Assembly: GCA_031289165.1 (NCBI GenBank)
Contig: JAITPZ010000110.1
Location: 1 to 8,419, forward strand
DNA: 8,419 nt
DNA from: Synergistaceae bacterium
Lineage (GTDB): Bacteria > Synergistota > Synergistia > Synergistales > Aminobacteriaceae
Reading direction: 5' to 3'
Shown here piece after piece: positions 1-5,948 of the stretch. The position numbers were made by a program, and so were the translations under genes. Numbering within the stretch: the stretch's first letter is position 1; each line of letters opens with the position of its first letter. The notes under the pieces are model-generated. The model did no database searches, was not told where the DNA came from, and saw nothing but the letters and a program-made list of their open reading frames with translations.

Positions 1-1394
1 AGCCGCTGCCGCCGACTGGAGGAAAGGGGCTCGCCGCCCTCGCTCCTCAACGGAAGAAGAGGGACTTTGGTCGTTGTCTCCCCGTTTCTGAGGCTGAGAC
101 GCAACAGCCCCGACGTATCGAGCGTACAGCGGAGAACGACCTCCTCCCCCACCGCGACCTCCGGTTCAACGACAGAAAGGATCGTCCTCTCCGTCTGCAT
201 GTCGCCGAAATCCTGAAAGATCGACAGAGTCACCTTTCCTGACCGCGAGGGGACGAACGCCGCGCGCGCCGAAAAGGGCAGAGGCGTTCCCGCCGCGATC
301 AGGATGGTCGGTTCCCCGTCCCGAATAAAGCCGATGTCGCTCGACAGAACATCCAGGAGCAGGCGCCCGCTTCCCGCCCGGGTATAAAGCGCGGCTCCCA
401 CGGCGATGGCCTCCTCCGCGCAGAGGGTCAGGCTCTCCGGGACCGCGACTTCCCGCTCAAGGATCTCGCGCAGCAGGGGTATCCGCCCGGATCCCCCGAC
501 GAGAAGCAGGCGCTCCGGGTCGTATCGATTCCAGAGCCTTCGCACGACGTGAACGACGCGCCGTATCGAAAAACGCACCATGCGCTCCAGGTCCTCGCGC
601 TCGACCTGAAAGGATGCGCCGTCGCGCCCGGGAAGGGACGGCGGCGTCCAGACATGGCTTCGACAGCCGGAAAGGGCGATCTTTATCCTTTCGGCCTCGA
701 TAACGAGGGTCCGCCATAACGGATCTTCCGGAGGCAGAGGTTCGAGACGCAGCCGCTCGCGCAGCCATTCCGCCAGCGCGAGGTCGAAGTCGTAACCGCC
801 GATCGACGCGCTCCCCGCGCTCTCCAGCACCTGCCAGACGCCGTCCTCGCTCTCTACGACGGAGACGTCGACGGTTCCCGCCCCGAAGTCCAGAATCAGG
901 AAACGCCCCTCCTTCCCGAAGGCGAGGGCGGCGGCCGTCGGTTCGCTGACGATGCGCACCTCGCGGAGGCCGGCAGCGGAGGCCGACCGGGCCAGAGCCT
1001 CCCTCTGAACGAGGGTGAAACACGCGGGAACGGCCAGCACGCAGGAGGAGACGAACCTGCCCATAAAGGCCTCCGCGTCCTCCCGCAGGACGGAAAGCAG
1101 CGGCACGAGAAGTTCCTCCGCCGTGAGGGATCGTTCGCCGCAGGACGCGCGAAACCCGCTCCCCACCCTGCGCTTGATGTCCCACCATACGGAACGATCT
1201 GTCCGAAGCGAAAGGCGCAGAGCGTCCTCCCCCACCACCCAGCCGTCGTCCCACCCGACGACGGAGCAGGTCGAAAACCGTCCCCACCGATTGGGTATAA
1301 CCACGGGACGCCCCTCCCCGTCCATGCAGGCGACAAGGGCGTTGCGCGTTCCCAGATCCACGCCGATCGCGGAGGTATTCTTCACAGCAGACAT
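1..1394 (-). CDS. Hsp70/DnaK-family chaperone-like protein, C-terminus beyond the window
   Basis: The reading frame stays open from an ATG at 1394 to the left edge (464 full codons). The N-terminal ATPase domain is clear: phosphate-1 motif IGVDLGTRNA at residues 10-19, IKRRVG near 73, EPTAAALAFG at 151-160, phosphate-2 motif LDFGAGTVDVS at 168-178, IGGYDFD at 198-204, and adenosine motif LLVGGSGRIP at 297-306. A beta-type substrate-binding domain follows, beginning LLLDVLSSDIGF at about 345. The adenosine motif lies about 40 residues earlier than in E. coli DnaK, so the ATPase domain is shortened; the linker and motifs are also divergent. This points to an accessory Hsp70 rather than housekeeping DnaK. 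The ATG has a good ribosome binding site (GGAGAG, 8 nt upstream). The gene overlaps the end of mtaB by 13 nt, implying co-transcription and translational coupling. Hsp70s bind and release unfolded clients in an ATP cycle with J-domain partners; any partner gene would lie outside this window. Function is inferred from the family. Confidence 0.92.
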   Translation of the reverse strand, partial: MSAVKNTSAIGVDLGTRNALVACMDGEGRPVVIPNRWGRFSTCSVVGWDDGWVVGEDALRLSLRTDRSVWWDIKRRVGSGFRASCGERSLTAEELLVPLLSVLREDAEAFMGRFVSSCVLAVPACFTLVQREALARSASAAGLREVRIVSEPTAAALAFGKEGRFLILDFGAGTVDVSVVESEDGVWQVLESAGSASIGGYDFDLALAEWLRERLRLEPLPPEDPLWRTLVIEAERIKIALSGCRSHVWTPPSLPGRDGASFQVEREDLERMVRFSIRRVVHVVRRLWNRYDPERLLLVGGSGRIPLLREILEREVAVPESLTLCAEEAIAVGAALYTRAGSGRLLLDVLSSDIGFIRDGEPTILIAAGTPLPFSARAAFVPSRSGKVTLSIFQDFGDMQTERTILSVVEPEVAVGEEVVLRCTLDTSGLLRLSLRNGETTTKVPLLPLRSEGGEPLSSSRRQR

Positions 1395-2689
1395 CCTCGA
1401 AGCTCTCCTTTTACGCAGTCCGTTATCCGGATCTCTGTCTCCCGCCCCTCCTCGATATCCCGCTCTCCGGGCGCCGCGGCAAACGCGACAAAATGGGGCG
1501 TGTAGCCGTAAAGAACCGAAAGCGTCCGGCCCGTGAAGCGGGACGCGTAACGCTGCAGCAGCTCTCCTCCCAGCTCCATCGCGGCCTCCACCCTCCCGTA
1601 CGCCGCCGGCGGGGGTACACGATCGGAAAAGGCGGCCGCCTCGGTCCCCCTGCGGGGTGAAAACGGGAACACGTGAACGCGTCCCATGCCGACCCGTCTC
1701 ATCAGGTCCAGCGTGTTGCGGAACGCCCCCTCGTCCTCGCCGGGGAAGGCCACAAGGACGTCGCCGCTGATGTGAAGGTCATCGCCGAGCCTCGTGCGCG
1801 CAGACTCGCAGACGCGGGCGTAGTCGTCCGCCGTGTGTCCGCGCCGCATACGCGCGAGGATTCCGTCGTCGCCGCTCTGCAGGGGCAGGTGCAGGTGCGG
1901 GCAAAAAACGGGAGATTCCGCCAGCGCGTCCAGAAGATCGTCGTCCAGGGCGAAGGGCTCAAGGGACCCCAGCCTCAGGCGCAGCAGGCCGGGCGTCGCG
2001 GATATTTTCCGTATCAGGTCGGCCAGCGAGGTTCCCCTGTCGCGTCCGTACATGCCAAGATGAATGCCCGTCAGCACGATTTCCCCGCAGCCCTCCCCGA
2101 CCATACGCCGTACCTCGTCCAGCGCCTCGTCCGGGGGGCGGCTCGTCGAGCGTCCGCGCAGAAAAGGAATGACGCAGTAGGAACAGAAATGATCGCAGCC
2201 CTCCTGCACCTTCAAAAAAGCGCGGGAACGCAGGACGGGGCGGATCAGCGACAGAGAATCCCACGTTTGGCCGGTTCTCAGGTCCAGACGCGCATCCATC
2301 GGGACATCGGGCCTGCGCGACAGGGCCGACGCCAGCATATCGGGCAGACCGCTTTTCAGGCGGTTGCCCACAAGGATGTCGACGCCCAGCTCCCCCGCCT
2401 CGTCGACATCGAGCTGCTGCGCCCAGCAGCCGCAGACGGCCACCACCCCGTCGTCACCCAGAACGCGCCGCGCCCGGCGGACAGCCTGACGGCACTTTTT
2501 GTCGGCCGTCGCCGTCACCGAACAGCTGACGATCACCGCGGCGCGGCATCCCTCCGGCCTTCCGGCGACCAAGGCTCCACGCGCCTCCAGCTCTCCCGCC
2601 AGCGCCTCGCTCTCGTACAGGTTCGAACGGCACCCCAGAACATAAACCCATATCTTCAGGCCACAAAGGCCGCCGGATCCCTTATTCAA
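1382..2689 (-). CDS. mtaB: MtaB, tRNA (N6-threonylcarbamoyladenosine(37)-C2)-methylthiotransferase
   Basis: This 435-residue protein has the three-part layout of radical-SAM methylthiotransferases. The N-terminal MTTase domain carries cluster cysteines at C20 (LGCRSN), C56 (SCSVT) and C88 (CGCWAQ). The radical-SAM cluster motif is CDHFCSYC at C165/C169/C172. The C-terminal part (about 375-435) resembles a short TRAM domain. MtaB adds a methylthio group to t6A at position 37 of ANN-decoding tRNAs, giving ms2t6A, which supports accurate decoding; it needs two 4Fe-4S clusters and SAM. The signatures GCRSN, SCSVT and VQEGCDHFCSYCVIP favour MtaB over MiaB or RimO, though paralogue assignment by eye is not absolute. 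The start is a TTG at 2689, whose codon overlaps the end of prmA (8-nt overlap). No strong ribosome binding site precedes it, so translation is probably coupled to prmA. The conserved region begins only around residue 12, so a slightly later start cannot be excluded. Confidence 0.93.
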   Translation of the reverse strand: MNKGSGGLCGLKIWVYVLGCRSNLYESEALAGELEARGALVAGRPEGCRAAVIVSCSVTATADKKCRQAVRRARRVLGDDGVVAVCGCWAQQLDVDEAGELGVDILVGNRLKSGLPDMLASALSRRPDVPMDARLDLRTGQTWDSLSLIRPVLRSRAFLKVQEGCDHFCSYCVIPFLRGRSTSRPPDEALDEVRRMVGEGCGEIVLTGIHLGMYGRDRGTSLADLIRKISATPGLLRLRLGSLEPFALDDDLLDALAESPVFCPHLHLPLQSGDDGILARMRRGHTADDYARVCESARTRLGDDLHISGDVLVAFPGEDEGAFRNTLDLMRRVGMGRVHVFPFSPRRGTEAAAFSDRVPPPAAYGRVEAAMELGGELLQRYASRFTGRTLSVLYGYTPHFVAFAAAPGERDIEEGRETEIRITDCVKGELRGCLL

Positions 2690-3578
2690 ACCGTGCCGCG
2701 CACCCCCACCAGTCGTTCTTCGTCAGTTCCGCCGTCAGGGACAGTCCCGCGTCCGAAAGAGCGGAGAGGAACGCGGGGCGCTCAGTCACCGTCATTCCCG
2801 AAAAAATGGCGACCCCCTCCGGTTTCAGAACTCGCCCAACTTCGGGCAGGAGGCGCAGGTTCGGCTCCAGCAGGATATTGGCCGTCAGTATATCGGCCCG
2901 CGCGTCGACCCCCTTCAGAAGATCTCCGACCGCCAGGTTGCAGGCATCCGGAGGCAGGTCGTTCAGACCCATGTTGCGCAGCGCCTCGGCGACCGTCGCG
3001 GGGTCGAGGTCGCGGGCCAGCGCGTCGGCGGCCCCCAGTTTCAGCGCCGCGATGAAGAGGATTCCGGACCCGGCGCCGACGTCGACGACCGTGTCCCCCC
3101 TCCCGATGAATCGTTCCACGAACGACAGCGCGATCTGCGTACTCTCATGATACCCCGTACCGAACGCCGAGCCGGGGTAGATGTAAAGGGGAACCTTGCC
3201 CGCGGGCTCCTTTCCCCTGTGCCAGGGCGCCATGACGACGAGGTTCGTCCCGACCGGCAGAGGCGGGAAGGCGTCGAGGTGTGCCGTATCCCAGGGGCGA
3301 TTTTCGAGTCTCGAATGCGAACGGACCCGCACCGGGAAATCCCGCGTCGTTCCATCCAAAATTCCGCCCAAAATCGAGAGCCAGTGCTCCACCGGCTCCG
3401 AGCTTCGATAAAAGGCCCGAAGCGTCAGGGTCCCCTTCTCCTCGAAAAGTTCCGAACCGATACAGCCCGAAAGGACCGCCACGGACATCAGCGCCTCCTC
3501 GGCGACGCCTCCACTGGCCCCGTTTTCGGCCTCGAGCTCGATGCTCCACCAGAAATTTCCGTCCGCCACGTATTCCAA
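2682..3578 (-). CDS. prmA: PrmA, ribosomal protein L11 methyltransferase
   Basis: This is a class I SAM-dependent methyltransferase with PrmA signatures: PGSAFGTGYHEST at about residues 135-147 (family PGMAFGTGxHxTT), SAM-binding motif VVDVGAGSGIL at 164-174, acidic residue D192 in DLDP, and ANILLEPN around 233-240 (family VANIL). The first 100 residues match the small N-terminal domain that recognises L11. PrmA trimethylates lysines and the N-terminus of ribosomal protein L11. I chose a TTG start at 3578. It has GGAGG 9 nt upstream, gives 298 residues (about the usual family length), and puts the WWSIEL segment where family members begin. The frame is open up to a GTG at 3767, but that extra 63 codons lies in AT-rich, promoter-like DNA and lacks family similarity. 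GTG at 3569 is another possible start. It is the first gene of the prmA-mtaB-hsp70 operon and is divergent from the amidohydrolase gene. Confidence 0.92.
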   Translation of the reverse strand: MEYVADGNFWWSIELEAENGASGGVAEEALMSVAVLSGCIGSELFEEKGTLTLRAFYRSSEPVEHWLSILGGILDGTTRDFPVRVRSHSRLENRPWDTAHLDAFPPLPVGTNLVVMAPWHRGKEPAGKVPLYIYPGSAFGTGYHESTQIALSFVERFIGRGDTVVDVGAGSGILFIAALKLGAADALARDLDPATVAEALRNMGLNDLPPDACNLAVGDLLKGVDARADILTANILLEPNLRLLPEVGRVLKPEGVAIFSGMTVTERPAFLSALSDAGLSLTAELTKNDWWGCAARFE

Positions 3579-3823
3579 AGCCCTTCGCCTCCCCCGAATG
3601 CCGTTCTCCGGTACTGCAGCTCGTATTGTATTGAGGCCTTCATCAAAGGTCACACGTATCTTCAATGAAAAATGAAAAGATCCAAAAATCATGAAAAAAC
3701 ATATTCGGGTCGCTTCGACACAATCGCCCCCCGGCGAGCGAGGCGCAAAACGGTACGATATATTCACGGTATACTATACTCTAAAATAAATTTGCGAATA
3801 ATTTTGATAAAGAGGTGTACGTG
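3579..3823. promoter_or_regulatory. Divergent intergenic region between prmA and the amidohydrolase gene
   Basis: About 245 bases of AT-rich sequence separate two divergent genes, so promoters for both should lie here. A short palindrome, GTATA-C-TATAC (3769-3779), contains a TATACT on the plus strand (3775-3780) and a TATAGT on the minus strand (3778-3773). Either could be a -10 element, but I see no good -35 box at the right distance for either. The heptamer ATGAAAA occurs three times at 3665, 3672 and 3691. A ribosome binding site for the amidohydrolase gene (AAAGAGG) lies at 3809-3815. The minus-strand frame of prmA is open through this region but does not look coding. The region is certain; the promoter details are weak inference. 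Confidence 0.4.
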
Positions 3824-5131
3824 ATGGACTGGAAGATGCTGGAGTGGGAGCTGATCTCGATCCGTCGGGACCTGCACAAATATCCCGAAAGCGCGTGGAC
3901 TGAATTTCGCACTTCGTCCATCGTCGCGGACCGTCTGGCGCAGCTGGGCTTCGAGCTGACGATCGGAAAGGATACGATAGAGCTCTCCGCCGTCATGGGA
4001 CGCCCCTCCGAGGCGGAGATCGACGCCCATATCGCACGGGCCGGGACTCAGGGGGGCGGAGCCCCGGGAGGCGAGGCCCCGGGAAGCAGGGCAAACTGGA
4101 TTGACAGAATGAAGAGGTACCCCGGTGTCGTCGCGACGCTCAAAACGGGACGACCGGGACCCGTCGTCTCGCTGCGTTTCGACATGGACTGCGTCGACGT
4201 CGACGAGGCCCGGGAACCCCGGCATCGCCCCCATAAGGAGGGTTTTGCGAGCGTCAACCCCCTTCTGACACACGCCTGCGGGCACGACGCCCACGTGGCG
4301 ATCGGTCTGGGGGTGGCCCGCGTTCTGATGGAGAAAAGGGACTCCCTCAGGGGAGAGATCCGTCTGATTTTCCAGCCCGGCGAGGAGGGATGCCGCGGCG
4401 CGTACGCCATGACGCAAAAGGGCGTCGTCGACGGTTCGAACTACTTCCTGGCCATGCACATCGGCGGCGGGGTTCCGTCCGGCGTATTCGGCCTGAACTC
4501 CCTGGGGTATCTCTGCACCACCAAGTTCGACGCGGAGATCACCGGCAAACCCGCTCACGCCGCGGGCGCTCCGCACGAGGGCCACAACGCGCTTCTGGCC
4601 GCGGCCAGCGCGGCGCTGGCGCTGCACGGGATCGCCCCGCACCGGGATGGATCGATGCGCGTCAACGTCGGGGTCATGAACGCCGGAACGGGGCGCAACG
4701 TCATCGCGGGGTCGGCCGTCATGAAGGCCGAGACGCGGGGCGAAACGCAGGAAATTTCTGATTACGTCTACAAACGCGCGCAGGAAATCCTGCAGGGCGC
4801 GGCCGCAATGTACGAAACGGAGGTCCGCGTGACCAAAACCGGCGAGGGAACGACCGCCACGGGCGACGCGGCGCTTGTGGCCAAAGCCGGGGCGGCGATC
4901 AGGAAACTGGGATGCTTCAGGGAAATTCGGGAAACCGTTCAGGGAGGCGGCAGCGAGGACGCGACCTGGATGATGCGCCGCGTGCAGGAAAACGGAGGGC
5001 AGGCGACCTACCTGGCGCTGGGCTCCGACATCACCGCGCCGCACCACAACGGCTGCTTCGACATCGACGAAAGCAGCATCATCCCCGGTGTGGAGGCGCT
5101 TGTCGCCATCGTGGAGGAACTTGCGGGGTAA
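3824..5131 (+). CDS. AbgA-like M20 family amidohydrolase (aminobenzoyl-glutamate utilisation type)
   Basis: This 435-residue metal-dependent amidohydrolase resembles E. coli AbgA, remembered from the family, along nearly its whole length: RRDLHKYPESAWTEFR near the N-terminus, RFDMDCVDV (about 118-126), THACGHDAH (149-157), FQPGEEG (183-189), AMHIGGGVPSG (210-220), MRVNVGVMNAGTGRNV (278-293), GGSEDATWMM (375-384) and APHHN (405-409). Likely metal ligands are C152, H154, E188, H212 and H407. The central part (about 230-340) is the dimerisation/lid domain. AbgA with AbgB cleaves p-aminobenzoyl-glutamate, a folate breakdown product; no AbgB or AbgT transporter gene is adjacent, so the substrate is open and it may act as a homodimer on another N-acyl amino acid. 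There is no signal peptide, so it should be cytoplasmic. Start: ATG at 3824 lies 8 nt after AGAGG; a GTG at 3821 is nearly as good, and a GTG at 3815 overlaps the ribosome binding site. A Gly/Pro-rich insert occurs at about residues 75-89. Confidence 0.9.
   Translation: MDWKMLEWELISIRRDLHKYPESAWTEFRTSSIVADRLAQLGFELTIGKDTIELSAVMGRPSEAEIDAHIARAGTQGGGAPGGEAPGSRANWIDRMKRYPGVVATLKTGRPGPVVSLRFDMDCVDVDEAREPRHRPHKEGFASVNPLLTHACGHDAHVAIGLGVARVLMEKRDSLRGEIRLIFQPGEEGCRGAYAMTQKGVVDGSNYFLAMHIGGGVPSGVFGLNSLGYLCTTKFDAEITGKPAHAAGAPHEGHNALLAAASAALALHGIAPHRDGSMRVNVGVMNAGTGRNVIAGSAVMKAETRGETQEISDYVYKRAQEILQGAAAMYETEVRVTKTGEGTTATGDAALVAKAGAAIRKLGCFREIRETVQGGGSEDATWMMRRVQENGGQATYLALGSDITAPHHNGCFDIDESSIIPGVEALVAIVEELAG
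4049..4090 (-). repeat. GC-rich palindromic repeat-like insert inside the amidohydrolase coding sequence
   Basis: A GC-rich stretch codes for Gly/Pro-rich residues (TQGGGAPGGEAPGSR) where the remembered AbgA sequence runs directly from an alpha-helical segment into QWIAAF. It includes a 15-bp tandem duplication: 4055-4069 and 4070-4084 differ only by a GA/AG swap. Read on the minus strand, 4068-4053 is CCCGGGGCTCCGCCCC, which matches the intergenic repeat at 5156-5171 at 15 of 16 bases. The insert keeps the reading frame. It is best read as a copy or fragment of the same repeat family within a gene, but chance resemblance among GC-rich sequences is possible. Confidence 0.45.
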
Positions 5132-5150
5132 ATTAAACCAATGCCAACAC

Positions 5151-5200
5151 CCCCCCCCGGGACTCCGCCCCGGACCTCGCCAGGGGTCGTGGCCCCTTGG
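5151..5200 (+). repeat. GC-rich palindromic intergenic repeat (REP-like), copy 1
   Basis: Two adjacent hairpins can form. The first is CCGGG (5157-5161) with CCCGG (5169-5173) around a 7-nt loop. The second is CCAGGGG (5180-5186) with CCCCTTGG (5193-5200), one bulged T and loop TCGTGG. The core AGGGGTCGTGGCCCC recurs on the minus strand at 8057-8042 with one extra A. The sequence differs sharply from the AT-rich DNA that follows. It lies between the end of the amidohydrolase gene and the promoter region of the flavin reductase gene. It has no T-run, so it is not a canonical terminator, though transcribed it could protect or stop an mRNA. Confidence 0.55.
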
Positions 5201-5225
5201 ATTCCGTTATTTGATGCAATATATT
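5197..5225 (+). promoter_or_regulatory. Candidate promoter of the flavin reductase gene
   Basis: TATATT at 5220-5225 matches five of six -10 consensus bases. Seventeen bases upstream is TTGGAT (5197-5202), which keeps only the TTG of the -35 consensus and is formed by the end of the palindromic repeat. Transcription would begin near 5232, just ahead of the AGGAGG at 5241-5246. The surrounding DNA is locally AT-rich. This is weak evidence by inspection only. Confidence 0.3.
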
Positions 5226-5260
5226 CTGAAAATATTTTCGAGGAGGAATCAACTGTCGTC

Positions 5261-5833
5261 ATGAAAAAAAATCTGGGCCCGAAACTTGGAATTTATCCGA
5301 CGCCCGTGGTTGTCGTCGGAACCTTCGACGGAGCCGGCAAACCCAATCTGGCCACTCTGGCCTGGACGGGGATTTGCTGCTCCGAGCCGCCCATGGTGCA
5401 GATCTCCGTCCGCAAAAGCCGCCATACTCACGCCGCCATCGCGGCGCAAAAAGTATTTAGTGTGAACATTCCGTCGACAAAATACGTCGCCGAGACCGAT
5501 TACTGCGGGATCGCCTCGGGCAGGGACGCCGACAAGTTCAGGGTCGCAAACCTGACGCCCGTTCGGGGCGAGGTTCTGGACGTTCCTCTGGTGCTCGAAT
5601 TTCCCGTGTCCATGGAGTGCCGGCTGGTTCACACGCTGGAGCTGGGGAGTCACGACATGTTCGTGGGAGAAATCGTGGCCACTTGGGTGGAGGGCGGCAT
5701 CGTCAGCGAAACGAAGGTGGACGCGCAGAAAATCGATCCCCTGGCGTTTATGCTGAACGGGGAGTATCGCGGCGTCTCCGATCTCCTGGCCCTCGCCTTC
5801 AACGCGGGAAAAAAATTGATCGAAAAAAGCTGA
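5261..5833 (+). CDS. Flavin reductase-like, FMN-binding protein (flavoredoxin type)
   Basis: This 190-residue protein belongs to the flavin reductase-like/flavoredoxin family. Family features run in order: KLGIYPTPVVVVGTFD (8-23), GKPNLATLAWTGICCSEPP (26-44), ISVRKSRHTHAAI near 48-60, FSVNIPSTKYVAETDYCGIASG (66-87), a predicted beta-barrel core, a conserved FVGEIVATW near 131-139, and the C-terminal EYRGVSDLLALAFNAGKKL. Such proteins bind FMN as homodimers in the cytoplasm and pass electrons from NAD(P)H or iron-sulphur proteins; the physiological partner is unknown here. I chose ATG 5261 because the family begins around KKNLGPKLG. AGGAGG lies 14 nt upstream, an unusually long gap, and no other in-frame start is nearer. 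An in-frame ATG at 5141 would add 40 residues, but these are translated palindromic repeat and AT-rich leader and match nothing in the family. The gene is 129 nt after the amidohydrolase gene, so co-transcription is uncertain. Confidence 0.88.
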   Translation: MKKNLGPKLGIYPTPVVVVGTFDGAGKPNLATLAWTGICCSEPPMVQISVRKSRHTHAAIAAQKVFSVNIPSTKYVAETDYCGIASGRDADKFRVANLTPVRGEVLDVPLVLEFPVSMECRLVHTLELGSHDMFVGEIVATWVEGGIVSETKVDAQKIDPLAFMLNGEYRGVSDLLALAFNAGKKLIEKS

Positions 5834-5834
5834 A

Positions 5835-5890
5835 CCGGAGAATTTCCGGGAGAGGCCAGCCGCCGCCCCCTCCTCGCTGTAAAAGCGGGG
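5835..5890 (+). terminator. Two hairpins after the flavin reductase gene, possible weak terminator
   Basis: Directly after the stop codon is CCGGA-GAATT-TCCGG (5835-5849). A second stem pairs CCTCGCT (5872-5878) with AGCGGGG (5884-5890) around GTAAA, with one G-T pair. Neither is followed by a run of T, so neither is a standard intrinsic terminator. They may slow 3'-end decay or assist Rho-dependent termination. The stems are directly visible; the role is inferred. Confidence 0.35.
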
Positions 5891-5897
5891 TGGTCGG

Positions 5898-5906
5898 TGT
5901 TAAGAT
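5898..5906 (+). promoter_or_regulatory. Candidate extended -10 promoter for the ankyrin gene
   Basis: TGTTAAGAT fits an extended -10 element (TG, one base, then TAAGAT). There is no recognisable -35 at the usual distance, which extended -10 promoters tolerate. Transcription would begin near 5913 and give a leader of about 36 nt before the ATG at 5949. The two hairpins upstream make a separate promoter reasonable. Support is weak. Confidence 0.25.
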
Positions 5907-5948
5907 GACCTGAGGTCTGAATTTCGGCAGTATGCAGGAGGATTTTTA

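Noticed and set aside
457..1287. A 276-codon minus-strand frame within the Hsp70 gene region
   Set aside because: It is Arg/Gly-rich and out of frame with the Hsp70 coding sequence, whose ATPase motifs are unmistakable in the other frame.
1673..3055. A 460-codon open frame on the plus strand opposite mtaB and prmA
   Set aside because: It crosses two well-supported minus-strand genes, is low-complexity and Arg/Gln-rich, and shows no family motif.
3764..5047. A 427-codon open frame on the minus strand opposite the amidohydrolase gene
   Set aside because: It is an antisense shadow of a strongly supported M20 enzyme, with no recognisable content.
5141..5260. N-terminal 40-residue extension of the flavin reductase
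   Set aside because: It translates the palindromic repeat and promoter-like DNA, has no ribosome binding site at 5141, and matches nothing at the family's N-terminus.
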